DNA of 64,000 nt from Ctena decussata (Eukaryota; Mollusca; Bivalvia; Lucinida; Lucinidae). The position numbers and the translations under genes are program-made. The notes beneath the pieces are model-generated. The model saw nothing but the letters and a program-made list of their open reading frames with translations. It was not told the DNA's origin and searched no databases. The stretch is taken from the NCBI GenBank assembly GCA_963989385.1, contig OZ022501.1, positions 89,140,979 through 89,204,978 of the forward strand, written 5' to 3'. Positions 21,595 to 33,999 of the stretch are shown piece after piece (within the stretch, counting starts at the first letter, position 1; the number at the start of each line of letters is the position of its first letter).

Positions 21595-21875
21595 ACTAAA
21601 GATCCCTAGGGTGTCAAACAACACCACTAAAATACAGGAATAAAAGAAAAGCATTAGTTGAACCCAAAACTGCCAAGCAACAGACAAGACAAGCTTCGGC
21701 CCCAACTAACTAAAATATATGGCTTATGTATAGGCTAATAAGGATCATCATTAATTCTGAGGCTCGACGTGCAATTAAAGAGGGAACAAGTTAGTATCCG
21801 TAATTGGGCAACACATTAAGCTTGCAGACTATAGCATTGCATCCATCATATCCATGTTAAAGCCAATACTTATAT
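21595..21875 (-). pseudogene. Penelope-like RT C-terminal fragment
   Basis: Matches the 7340-7600 stretch of copy A (accactaaaatacagg, caagcaacagacaag, gtgcaattaaagagg). It is the tail end of the RT region plus the start of the 3' region. Confidence 0.55.
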
Positions 21876-22872
21876 GTAACATATGCTAATATTTCTTAAC
21901 AGAAAACTCAGCCGTATTTACATTGTTTAAATTAAAAAGTAAAAATATAGGCAATGATCAGGAATGAATACAATTAAATCCCACATCCCGTTCTTAAAAC
22001 CATCAGGGAAAGAAGCACAGACACGACAAAAAAACTGACAAAGGTTCACGAAAGACACGCACGGTAACCCGAATAAGCAGCTCTTTCCCAAATAAGTGGT
22101 CATTCAGCTACCTTAATTAAAAACAGCAGTAACATCTATTTTCACCTATTTTATATTAAATTACAAACCAAATCAAACCAGAAAGCAGTTTGGGCAGCTA
22201 TTCAGGTGACCAGACTGCTAGAGATCATAGACAAGCGGACATAACTACATGTAACACAAAAAAGTACAACAGAAGTGCCGCCCTGAAACGGTCAGCAAAA
22301 GATTACTAGGGGGTGGGGCTTAAATTTGTGTTACTGTATCTTAACGTCGCCCTCTACTTCTGTGGTGTTCGAAACATTAATTATCTGTTTGGTTCGCATG
22401 AAGGTTTCCTAACATCAATGAAACAACGCAGGAAACAAACAAATCACAGATAAGACCTATTATGAATCAGAAATGAGGAATCGACATAAACAACGAATTG
22501 TGACACCTGAAGATCCCTGTTGTCAAACAATACCACTAAAATATTGGAACAAACGAAAATCATCAGTTGAACCTCGAATTACCATGAAACAGACACGCAA
22601 GTCCAGCCCAAACAACTGAACTTAATAGCTCTTCACAGAGTCTGATGCACGACCAACCGGTGGGCAATTAAAGAGGAAGCATGATTATTAACCATGATTG
22701 GGTCAACCTCTAAACTTGGAGACTGTGGCATTACAGTTATGCTATATACAATACGTGTGTAATGTATGATAATTTTCTGAATTGATCGGGGAAAAATCAG
22801 ACCTACTTACGATTTTTTTTAAATTATCGACTAAGTCACTAAAAAATTCTGATTCCGACAGACCCTGTTGTA

Positions 22873-23646
22873 TAGTCCGTTTGCTCCCAAACGCAAACGG
22901 CATCCCCAATATTTTCTCAAAATTGGTGAGATGTAAAAGATTTTCGAAACGCTCATTCTTAATTTTCATCCTATACATAACAAAATCATAATTTTGCAGA
23001 AATGTGAGGTTTTGCATAAAAAAGTTTCTATACAAAAACAGGACATAAAATATGTCATTTTCACCTCTTAATTACAAGGGAGTAAAAGTTGGCTGTTGGA
23101 ATTCCCGTTTAGTTCTACGTGTTAGAGCATGTGACCAATGTATGCTATCCCTAGAACAAAATTTGCATAATTAATTGAAATTTTATTCTAAATCCATTTT
23201 TTCTACTTTTTCGTTTCACCCATGCATCATCAAATTTTAAAACATACAATTTTTACTTGCAAAATAATATATTAGTTCAATATTTATTTACAACATAGTA
23301 TCACCTGACCAGTGATACCATGCGTTACGCGTGCGGACAGGTGAATACATTTTACTATTTCATTCATATACGCCCACACCTGTAGTAAACTACGAGTTTA
23401 CGCTATTGCCTATCAACAATATTTTGGCTGTTCTAACAAGCATACGACGCCCTTTAGTGAAACTGCTCAATTTTTGCATTAAGGTCAATGGATAATATTT
23501 TACAAAAGCATCCAAAAATTTGGACTTTCCGTATTCTGTTATGTATAGTTGTAGGAATCATTAGGACATTGGAACATTTGATGGAACTTTCATCGTTTTC
23601 GAGAAAATAAGCAAAGCCCCGTTTGCACTTGGGAGCAAACGGACTA
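22873..23646. mobile_element. TIR element inserted in Penelope copy B
   Basis: Ends tagtccgtttgctcccaa / ttgggagcaaacggacta with TA on both sides, which suits a Tc1/mariner-type target duplication. The gap in the aligned Penelope sequence falls exactly at these ends. Confidence 0.7.
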
Positions 23647-24183
23647 TAAAAGATTTTAAATCCGACTTTCAATATCAAAACCAATTCATAGTGTCGACTA
23701 TAAAATTAATAAATAGTTTTTCGAAGTTTTTGATACTGATAGCCCTGTTATAAAAGCTTTGTTGCTAATGTTTTATTACGGGCATTGAAGTCAGTCACAT
23801 CACTAGAACCTCTAGCAAACCAAATAAGTTGAGAAATGTAAACCCCGTAAGCGGTAGAACGGGGAACGTCACCATCAAAAAATGGAAAATTTACAATCAT
23901 GTCGAATCAAAGTCATCGAGTTTATCCTAAATTATGGATGAAACAACCCCGTTTGGAATAGATAAATGCATCGGCTGCATCATCTTAGTTTAACAGTAGC
24001 TCAGGTGGATAAATTCGATTCACTATTGTCTCGAAGTAAGGCTTGTCTATACTTAAAAGATCGTCTAGATATCTGGAAGTAGAGTTTAATGCTTCAGTAA
24101 TTTCAGTTTGTGTATCATTAAAAAGAGAAGCCGTGAAATCTTTTTATAGCAAAATAAACTTGAAAATTGTGTTTGTAAGACAC

Positions 24184-25725
24184 TAATGATGCCCCCGTGT
24201 AGCGCCTGTCACATGACGTGTATATCCATAAAGCAACTACAAAGAATCCATTGAAAACATACCCTACCATGTAAAATATTGCCCAAAATGACTAAGTTAA
24301 AAAGGCTGTGATTCTGTCAAAATTAATTCTAGATCTATCAAAATGCCTCATGCACATCTTCAAATAAGTCCACAATATGTAGACTAGGGTTGAAAAAGAT
24401 ACATTGTAAATTGTGGAGCAAGTTGATAACACAAACTCCATACTCTACAATGCAAAAAGTTCCCTAGAATGACGAAGTTCAAAAGGCCGTAATTTTGTCA
24501 AAATTTATTTTAGATCCAACAAAAACCCACATGCACATCTTCAATACATTCACAGTATGTATGCAAGGTTCGAAAAAGATCCAGTGAAATCTGTGAGAGG
24601 AGTTGATTACACAAACTCTATACCCTACAATGCAAAAATTTGCCTAAAATGACTAAGTTCAAAAGGCCGTAATTCTGTCAAAATGAATTCTAGGTCCAAC
24701 AAAAACCCACTTGCACATCTTCAATACATTCACAGCATGTATGCAAGGTTTAAAAAAGATCCATTGAAAACTGTGGAGCAAGTTGATTACACAATCTGTA
24801 TATCCTACAATGCAAAAATTTGCCTAAAGTCCAAAAGGCCGTTATTCTGTCAAAATTAAATCTAGGTCCAACAAAAACCCATATGCACATTTTCAATATG
24901 TCTTAAATATGTATGCAAAGTTTGAAAAAGATCCATTGAAAACTGGGGGAGGAGTTGATTACACAAACTCTATACCCTATAATACAAAAATTTGCCCACA
25001 ATGACTAAGTTCAAAAGGCCTTAATTCTGTCAAAATTTATTTTAGCTCCATTTAAAATCCACATGCACATTTCAATATGTTCACAACATGTATGCAAAGT
25101 TTGAAAGCCTACATTGACTAAGTTCAAGCTGTAATTCTCTCAAAATTAATTTTAGTGTGTGCAAAGTTTAAAAAAGATCCATTGCAAACTGGGGGAAGAG
25201 TTGATTACACAAACTCTATACCCTACAATACAAAAAAAATGCCTACAATGACTAAGTTCAAAAGGCCGTAATTCTGTCAAAATTAATTTTAGCTCCATTT
25301 AAAATCCACATGCACATTTCAATATGTTCACAACATGTATGCAAAGTTTGAAAGCCTACATTGACTAAGTTCAAGCTGTAATTCTCTCAAAATTAATTTT
25401 AGTGTGTGCAAAGTTTAAAAAAGATCCATTGCAAACTGGGGGAGGAGTTGATTACACAAACTCTATACCCTACAATACAAAAAAAATGCCTACAATGACT
25501 AAGTTCAAAAGGCCGTAATTCTGTCAAAATTAATTTTAGCTCCATTTAAAATCCACATGCACATTTTCAATATGTTTCCAACATGTATGCAAAGTTTGAA
25601 AAAGATCCATTGAAAACTGTGAGAGGAGTCGATTACACAAACTCTATGCTATAAAGCGTGACGAACAGACAGACAGACAGGGGCAAATCTTAATGCCCCC
25701 TGACTATCGTTACGGGGGCATTAAA
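24184..25725. mobile_element. Satellite-bearing element inserted in Penelope copy B
   Basis: Short inverted ends (taatgatgcccccgt / acgggggcatta) enclose about seven units with gactaagttcaaaaggccg, near 24290, 24471, 24651, 24826, 25002, 25250 and 25497. A 246-bp block (25003-25248) is repeated almost exactly at 25250-25496. The element ends in agacagacagacag before the right terminus. Confidence 0.7.
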
Positions 25726-26120
25726 AATCCGCTAAAAGAGGAACACAATTAGTATCCAACGGAATACCAACAATTTGTCTGTATTACTTAGTACCAAATC
25801 TCATGTAAATATTGCCTAAAGGATATCTTAAGGCTTCATAAATATACTGAGCAAAACATGAAACTTGACGGTTGATAGCTTGTCATTGTTTTTGGAACAC
25901 CAACAGTTTGGGGAACTTTAGGTTCATACCAATAATTTGTGATTTGAAACTGATCAAGTAATCTTTCCTCTCAGTTGTGGTAAAGGGTAATCGCACTTGA
26001 ATTGAATTGGAAACGCTAAAAATTATTCTAGAAAAGACAGGGGTCAATTTAAAAAAAAAAAAAAGGCAAACTTGAAAATGAAATGTACCAATTTCATTTT
26101 AAAAGCAGTACAATAAAAAG

Positions 26121-27030
26121 AAAGGACCTGGTATGATAAGGGCCGTTTTTGGCCCCCATTCAAATTCTCTTCAAATTGCATGGTTTCTATTGCTTATTCT
26201 TTGTGCGTATGGAAACAAGCAGAAATAATATGTTTCGTGTTTGTTAATTCTCAGAAAAACATGATTTCTGACATGCCTACGTTGTTTCAATAAAACGAAG
26301 GAAAATTGCGAGAAATTTGAGTTTAATACATATTCCTTTAAAGAAATAAGTCAGTTACAATAACTTTTGAAAGCTCTTAACAACCGGCTTTTGATGAAAT
26401 GCTTATATGTAAGATTGCACTGCTAATTACCTGTGCACTGCACAAGGCCTCTCCAGGTACCCCACCCACTCAAGTTTGCAAGTCCAGAGACGCTAACCAA
26501 AAAATTCCGACAGATCAAAATGAAATGTATACCAGATTATTCCTTGTGTTCTAAAATTCGAAAAATGAATACCCACAACATATGTTTATTTTGTCTATGA
26601 GCGGAGATATGGGCGTTTTTATGTTGAGAACGCTGGGAAAATGTTCCAAACGCTGCCAGTTTGGTAAAAAAAAGTTAAAAATAAACATTGAGCCCGGTCT
26701 CCAGCACATTTAATATTTTCATGGCATGTAAATATATTAAAATTTTATCTGTATACAAAATATTAAATGTGCTGGAGGCCGGGCTCATATATTTTGAAAG
26801 CCACAAAGGCTACCAAATTCGTCATTTTCGTCAAAATCCGCTGGGGGTATGGGTATGTTCCGTACAAATAAGTTATCACAAATATTTTGTGCAAAAACTG
26901 GTTAATTTTGTGTTTGCTGTTACATTCAAGGTTGGAACTTTCATATGAATACATTTTTATTATGGAAATAAGACTTTTGAAAATGAGTTTTCTGGGGGCC
27001 AAATATGGGCCTTATCATACCAGGTCCTTT
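26121..27030. mobile_element. 0.9 kb TIR element
   Basis: Ends aaaggacctggtatgataag / cttatcataccaggtccttt, and the inverted match extends through ggccccc / gggggcc. A second inverted pair (gagcccggtctccagcacat and complement) lies at 26690-26790. No transposase. Confidence 0.7.
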
Positions 27031-27559
27031 CAAACAATTTTTATTTCAACTGTGAAATTGACGTTTGATTCTGAAGTAGCGGTAAATAAACGTACTGCGG
27101 GTAACATTTCTTTATTTTCTGTTTGTTTGTTTTCTTGACAAAATTCAATGTACCTGGTTGTCGGAAAAAAGGTTTCTGAGATTAATGGTTGAGTAACGAT
27201 GGCAACTGAACGTCTAATGTATTTGGCGACGTTACGTCAGTGCACAGAATCACAATTTCAGTTTTCCTTTAATTTTCAGATGAGGATAACATTATGATAG
27301 TAATGTAGAAATTGAATTTTTTGCAGAATGTACTTTATCCTATCCATATAAAGTATCTACAAAGCAAACCGCTCACAAGGTTACTAGTGCACAACTGCGC
27401 ACGTGCTAAACATGCCAAAACATGTAAATGAAGCATAAAAAGACTTTATAGGCTCAGTCGAGGAGAGACTAAGTGCACATGGCGCACATTTTCAACAGAA
27501 ATGTAGTGATATATAGATCATTTGTCTGATTTCTCAAAACCCATGAAATGGCAGAAATA

Positions 27560-28930
27560 TAAAAAGTAAAAAGACAGACAATGATCACGAAATAATCCCA
27601 CATCCCGCTCTCAAAACCAAGTGGGAAAGAAGCACACACACAGAGAAAAATTTACACAGTCAAGTTTATGAAAGACACGCACGGTAACCCGAATGAGCAG
27701 CTCTTTTCCAAACATGTGGTCATTCAGCTACCCTAATCAAAAACAGCATCAAAATCTATTTTTAATCCTTTATCAACTTACAAAATAAAACAAATCAAAA
27801 GGTAGATTAGGTAGCAAAACAGGTGACAAAACAGCCGAAGAACATAGACAAGCAAGCGGATATAGCACAATGTAACATCAAGGAACCACAACAGAAGTAC
27901 CACCTTGGAACGGTCAGCAAAAGACTACTGGGGGGACTTAAACATGTTAAACTGGATCCAAACCTCGCCCTTAGCCTCCGTAATGGTTCAACCAAACCAC
28001 ACAACTCCAGTTCCCTGAACAGACCAATGAATGCAATAATGTGGACAATAAGAACAAAAATACAAAAAAAAAGTCAACATCTATTAAATGTTTACTACAA
28101 AGCACGACGGGAGGCAAAGTGGGCAGCTATACAGGTGAACAGATTACTAGCGGACCAGGCAAACATTCACAAGAACAACAGCGAAGAACCACAGCAGAAG
28201 TACCGCCTTGGAACAATCAGTAATAAATTACTAAGGGGCTTGATTATGATTCACTGGATCCTAACCTCGCCCTTTGCTTTTGCAGTGGTTCGAAACATTT
28301 AGTTAGCTGTTTGGTCCGCATTTACGTTTTCTAACCCATCAATGGATCGTCAACGAAAACAAACAAAGCACGTATAAGACCATTGATGAATCAAAGATGA
28401 GGCCTCGACGGAAATAACGTATTGCGACACCAGGAGACCCATGGGAAGTCAAACAACACCACTGCAATACCAGAGCAAAAGAAAACCATCAGTTAGACCC
28501 CGAATAACCAAGCAACAGACAATTCAACTCCGTCCCCAACCAACTAAACTAAGTAGCTTTATGTCGGGCCTATCGCTGAGTCTGATATCTGACCAACCGG
28601 CGTGCAGTTAAAAACGGAAGCAAAGTTATCAACCATGATTTGGTTAACTACTAAACATGCAGACTGTAGCATTAGATATATGTTATATCCAGTACGTTTG
28701 TAACGCACTACAACCGTCAAGTTTCCAAGTTTTCTTCTCTTTTTTTTTTCTTTGTTTTCCCTTCTTTTCAAGTTTCCGTTTTGTTTTGTTTATTTTTTGT
28801 TGTTGTTTTTTGCTAAGTATATTTTGACATGATAATGTTTATCGGTTTTGGTGTTAAAGACTAAATCACTATTAACATCTGGTTCCGATAGGCCTTGCTG
28901 TAAATCGTGTTTTTAATCCAACAATGAATT
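27560..28930 (-). pseudogene. Penelope-like element copy D, two tandem tail units
   Basis: The 3' motif acaacagaagtaccaccttgg occurs at about 27889 and again (cagcagaagtaccgccttgg) at 28191. The RT C-terminal part follows at 28560-28700 and 28860-28965. T-rich sequence separates the last two pieces. Confidence 0.55.
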
Positions 28931-29304
28931 TAGAAGCCTGTTTATAATGTCTGCAGTTAAATTAATTATAAGCCTAAATAAAAAAATTCTGTCATGCATG
29001 GCTTCAGATGCCAAAAGGAAAATTTATGATTGGTGGTTATTTTGCATAGTGAATATAAACGTAACCAAAGTTAGCGAACAGTAGCACTATTTCTCTATTT
29101 TACTTCTTCGGTGTTGCAAGACCGAAATGGTCGAAATAAAAAGATTATGGGCAAGTCTCGGATGGCAACGAACACCCCGCTTCCTCATCCTTCTGAAATG
29201 AATATATTGTTGCTATAGCTTTGGATTGCCGGTACTGGTGTGTAGTTCTGCTGTATTGATACTCATGTTACATTTATGCAATTACGTTTTGATAAACGTT
29301 TTGA

Positions 29305-29406
29305 TATAGTCACAGTATCCGAACGCACTGTACCAGCTCTTCCGGTTTTCAGAGTGTTGAATCGAGAGTACAAACATTCGCTTATAACCAGTAGTCGGAA
29401 ATCATA
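29305..29406 (+). repeat. Dispersed inverted repeat, left partner
   Basis: cacagtatccgaacgcactg and cgcttataaccagtagtcgg match the complement of 37418-37518. Not a recognised element. Confidence 0.55.
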
Positions 29407-29469
29407 CTGTTTTGAGTTTTTATCCGGAATCTGCTGCGTCATTTATAGTTATTCAGCTTCGAAAATGTA

Positions 29470-31124
29470 AAGAGGTAAGTTTAATATAATTTGCTCCTCG
29501 GTCTTTTACTTTATTGCCCTGTACAATGAAAAACTCCTTGCCGTCACAGAAATTTTATTCCGAACAGCTGAATATAACACCAGCTTGTGTCGTGCAAAAC
29601 CTGGATATCATCCTACTATCAAAACTAACAAACTTTAGAATGATAATGCCTTCCGTTTATTTTAAAGATTTTTTATAAAACATGTAAGAAAAGGCTCAAA
29701 ATGGTTTTAGAATCATGCCATGGGCGATTTGAATACTGTACGCATTACTATCCACCCAGTGTACGCCTGGCTAAGAGGATAATGAAGTTAGCTGACTTCA
29801 GATGAGATTTGTCTTCATTGTTCAGACTGTAAATTAACTTATCAGTGAAGGCCCTTATTAGATTCCTGGTTAGTTCGTACTTTATTTTGAGACTGGAATA
29901 TGTCCTACCTTTTAACGTGTTTAAAATCACTTTTTGGCTGCTTTATTTATTTATTTGTTTATTTATTTTTTGTCTTTTTAATTATGTTAATTCCAAAAAA
30001 AAAAAAAAAAAAAAGACACATTAATTTAAAATAGAAACATTAGGTTGGCATCCTTCCGTCATCCATTGTAAGAACTTTCAAACCTCTCTTGAGTCTCTCT
30101 GTTGAATATGCAGGACCGATGGAAGGTACATGTGTAAATTGCTTATTGGCACTGAACCTTGGTACATGACATTGGACACTTAGGCTTATCAAAGTTCATT
30201 CAAATGAAAATCCTGGATTATCTGAAGGTCAATTCTGCTTCCTTATGCGTGCTTCAACTCTAGATGTTTTTAGATTTTTTTTTAAAGATTTTGCTCTTGC
30301 CTAACTGCCTTTTGCAAAATTTGTAAATATTCATGGTCAAGGTACTTACCTGACCTTTGTCCAAGGTCGCTGAGAATCAGACTTCAATACTAAACATCTT
30401 AGAAGACTTCGGGTTGCTATGCTAAATAACCAAGATGGCCGCCATGCCCACATGTTTTAAAAAAAAGCTTAAAGACTCCTCTTCTCCTTAAACAAAAGTT
30501 GAATGAGCTTGAAACTTGGTATGCAGAATCGAGTACTTTTCAATATAACCAAGTTTGCATAAATTATGAACCTGGTCTGACCTTAATTTATTCTAGAGCA
30601 AGATCAGTTCTGCCTCTTTAAGCTTGCATATGGGCAAATGCCTTAACAGAAGACTTTTAGAAACATTTTATGATTAACTTGACTTGATGCCGTTTGCAGT
30701 CTCGACAAGATCTTATTCCTCGACCGTTTTCCAAGGTCACGGAAAGTTAAGCTATACTCAGCCAAACATGAAAGTATCATCTAAATGTTATTTTAACCAG
30801 GCGAATAAGAATGAAAAGGCTTAACTGTTTAATACAGTTTTGAAAAGTTTGGATACTTGGCTATGCTACAATTCAGTAATGTTTGAATTTAATAAATAAG
30901 ACAGTTGTACTGTCATCTGTGCAATAATTTATTATGCTAAGTTTAAAAAAACGGTACATGCACAACCTCCTATGAGGACTTTGATACTCAAGATACCCAG
31001 AATCTGTGCACTTTGGTAGTATTTGAGCCCCAAAAATATTATTAAATTCCTTACGCTAAAAGAGAATCTATAAAAATTACCCGATTTTCACCCAAAAGCA
31101 ATGTGCATTTTTGTTCTATTCTAT
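29470..31124. other. Old repeat-like sequence, no gene seen
   Basis: Contains TTTAT-rich and poly-A tracts at 29940-30015. Phrases such as accaagatggccgccatgcc resemble other non-coding repeats in this window (14580, 14960). No exon seen. Confidence 0.4.
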
Positions 31125-33175
31125 TCCATTATCTTGCAAGGTCGTTGGGGCACCACAGATGGCTTTGCAACAATCTCTTTACATCTTGGCCTGTTTTCTG
31201 CTGCCTAGATGAGCTGGCAAAGTCCATCCCTATCCACTCTCCAACGCTGTCCCACTAATCCCGTTCCTGTTTTCCCTTCCACTGTCATCGGATCCCGCGA
31301 AATAGATGAGCTGCCTAGTGCCCCGGCGACAGAGCGTCTGGTAGCAGCAGGACCTGGATGCCAAGTATCTCCGATCGGATAACAGTCCTACGAATTCGGA
31401 GGCAATGTCATGATGTTACTAAAGCAGGAGTCGCTGAGACGTGGCCAAATCACCCCAGCCTCCATTCCCTGACCATGGTCAGGAGCTCATCATATTCTCC
31501 AATGGCAGCATGGATCTTTCGGCAAACCTCCTCACTGACCATGTGGTCCTTGTACGTAATATTCAATAAGTTTTAGTAGCAGCTCATCCCAAAGGCCCGC
31601 GTTTTTGCTCCAACTCTGCTGTCATGGTTCACGATTCAGACATAAGACTCATGGAAATGACATGGAAGCGCATGAGTTCAACATTTGATCCAAGATTTTT
31701 TGTACATCTTCGAATTGGCTTCAGCTTTGGCTTTGTAAGAACTGCAATGGATTGTGCAAGCTCCAAGAGAACCCCCGGTTTCAAGCCATCATCCAGATTA
31801 TCCAAGACAAATGCTCCAAGTTATCTGGTTTGAAGTTCGCCACGGTATCCAGCTGCCATCATCCTCTGCCTCACCTCAACTCCACCCCCCCCCACCTACA
31901 CACACCCCGTCGAACGCCACCGGCGCCTCCAGCCACCAACCCGGTATTCTCACCGATCTCTATTCCACACCGTGTGCAGATCCTGTCAAGATTCTCAACC
32001 ACAGACTGCAGTACCTGTTTTTCCACAACAAAGAGCGTCTATGTCATCGACAAACCGCAGATTAGTAAAAATTTGCCGCTTAGGCTTACCTTTTCATCAT
32101 GTTCTTCCTGAGCATCAGTAATGATCCATTCGAGTAGAATACCAAAGAGTGAGAGACAGAAGATATCCCTGCCTGACTCCAACTGTTATTCCGAATCGTT
32201 CTCCCGTGCTGTCATTCACCTGCATTGCACTTGTAGCCTTGTCGTTGAGCTTCTCAGTGGTGGGAACTAGACCCACACCGACATTGCACCCCTGCATTGC
32301 GGCCCACAAGGCTGTTTTTTTTTTTCAAATGAAAACTTGATACAGGCTTTTGCTGATGTCGGTTGAAGATCTGCTTGCTCCCTCCGGCTACGACCCCAGC
32401 CCGTTACCCAACGATTATCTCCCCGGCTTGGGGTCCGAGCCTGTTCAAGGCGATCCTCAGCACGACCCTGCCTGAACCACCGACGAGGCTGATCGTCCTG
32501 TAGTTCCGACAGAGCTATAGGTTGCCATTTTAGTGAGTGTAATAATCAGTGACTGAGCCCATGGTGTGGGCCAATACCCGTTCTTCAGATCTTGTTACAG
32601 ATCTCTGTTAAAACACCAGTCATGGTCTGTCCGCCAGTTTGAACAAGCCATGCTGGCATATCATCAGATCCGGCAGTCCTTCCCTCCTCTACTGCCGCCA
32701 CTGCAACCCCCCCCCCCTCTCTCGAAGTAACGGCTTTAGATCCTCTTCTGGGGGCTGATTGCAGTCCAGAACTGCACTGTCAATACAACTCCCATGGCTG
32801 CAGAGATCTGAGCAACACTGAGTCCATCCGCTGAGAATCTTTTGTTCTTCTGTAAGACACTTCCCAGACGTGTCCTGGACAGTTGCGGATCAAACCCTAT
32901 TTCTCCAAAGCCAGACTCTTCATCAACTGGTACGCTCCACTTCTGGTGTTTTGTTCAGGCCAGCCTCGCACCGAATACCCTTCCAGTCGCCCTTTGCTTT
33001 CTTCACCGCCTTACAAATCCTCTTGTTAGCTTTCCTGTATCCTTTAGCTCCTTCTGCTTCTCCTTCAAATCTCTCCTCTCATCACAGAGGTTCAGAACAT
33101 TCTCTGGTGACTCAGGTTTTTATTTCCTTCTCAAGTATGTCACTGGCTTTTGTCAGAGAGTAGCTTTTCCCCCCT
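31125..33175 (-). pseudogene. LINE reverse transcriptase, decayed
   Basis: On the minus strand 32115-32309 reads D-K-A-T-S-A-M-Q-V-N-D-S-T-G-E-R-F and T-V-G-V-R-Q-G, matching the RT palm region of LINE ORF2. Other frames nearby give P-A-W-L-V-Q-T-G-G and E-I-C-N-K-I (near 32580-32650), and V-V-P-Q-R-P-C-K at the 3' end (about 31145). Many stops and frameshifts; the A-D-D motif is not intact. Plus-strand frames here are shadows. Confidence 0.7.
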
Positions 33176-33189
33176 TGTAGTCCCCTATA

Positions 33190-33595
33190 TAGTAGGCTAT
33201 ATAGTAGAATTATCCCCGCCCCACGGATATATGACAATATAGCCAATTTTCCCCGGGGAAAATCTACTATAGTATACGTGTTTTTGCATAGCCGTTTTCC
33301 CCTCTATAGTGGAATTTCCCCCTGGGAAACAGAAAAACACGTTACATAGTGGAATTTGCTTCTTCTCCAATTATAATAGTGAGGTTCATAACTGAAACAG
33401 AAATACGAGTATCTGTCCGTAAAATATCGATGATAACAGATGCTAGAACCTCGTGCATGTGTCCATCAGTCTGTCTTATTTTTATTTTTGGGAAAACAAG
33501 AAGGCATTTTGCTTTTCCATGTTAGCCAAAAAACGGCGTGAACGTGTTTGTGTGCATAAATTTGTATAATTTTGCATTTGTAGAATCGTTCAACC
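33190..33595. other. No gene seen
   Basis: Contains phrases with cccctatatagta and ttccccggggaaaat that form small inverted pairs around 33240-33330, possibly a degenerate foldback. Confidence 0.35.
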
Positions 33596-33596
33596 G

Positions 33597-33690
33597 TGCG
33601 TGCGCGCAGCGGAGTGCCTGGACTAGTGTTCTCCTTTCATTCAGGAGTCGTGGGCTCGACACCCATCGGGACACACGTCCGATTATTATT
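33597..33690 (+). repeat. tRNA-like SINE remnant
   Basis: A B-box-like gtgggctcgacacccat follows an A-box-like region starting gcgcagcggag. A short ATT-rich tail follows. Weak. Confidence 0.3.
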
Positions 33691-33710
33691 TTCAATGTAA
33701 TAAACTCTCT

Positions 33711-33967
33711 AGAGAGGGCCGTAGTCGAGTGGTTAGAGTGGCTCGGTTATTGTGCAGAAAGTCACCGGAAGGTCGCGAGTTCGCGGCTCACTGTCGCCAT
33801 CCGATGACTGGAAAACTCTCTCTGTCGACCCAGCAGTAAATGGGTACCTTTTTCGAATTAGGGAAGCCTAAGGCAGCGAACGGAGAGAGATGGGCTCCGC
33901 CTGTCATCAGCTGTGCCCCCACTGCCCCTACGGCTATTAGGCTATGGGAACCTTTACCTTTACCTTT
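33711..33967 (+). mobile_element. tRNA-derived SINE (S2) with target duplication
   Basis: The head tagtcgagtggttagagtgg resembles a tRNA A box and ggtcgcgagttcgcggc a B box. The tail is (ACCTTT)n. Flanks taaactctc at 33701-33709 and 33968-33976 form a 9-bp duplication, supporting retroposition. Confidence 0.75.
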
Positions 33968-33999
33968 TAAACTCTCCACAAAATCAAAACACTCGTTCG

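Larger units (their letters stand above)
21940..25870 (-). pseudogene. Penelope-like element copy B, interrupted by two insertions
   Basis: The 3' region (22000-22620) and degraded RT (22640-22872, 23649-24180, 25728-25870) align in order with copy A. Two insertions split the RT: 22873-23646 and 24184-25725. The last RT piece (ggaataccaacaatttgtct) corresponds to the G-I-P-M-G block of copy A. Confidence 0.65.

Noticed and set aside
24290..25600. Regularly spaced repeats that could suggest a CRISPR array
   Set aside because: Units are about 115-185 bp, diverged, with no short-repeat/spacer layout, and the genome is eukaryotic.
27823..28302. 159-aa plus-strand frame
   Set aside because: Covers the antisense of the Penelope-like tail; it repeats the P-Q-Q-K-Y-x-L-G-T motif that arises from the duplicated 3' region.
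31752..32111. 119-aa and 103-aa proline-rich plus-strand frames
   Set aside because: Antisense shadows of the decayed LINE on the minus strand.
33713..33790. Possible tRNA gene
   Set aside because: Head of SINE S2; acceptor stem not formed and an (ACCTTT)n tail follows.
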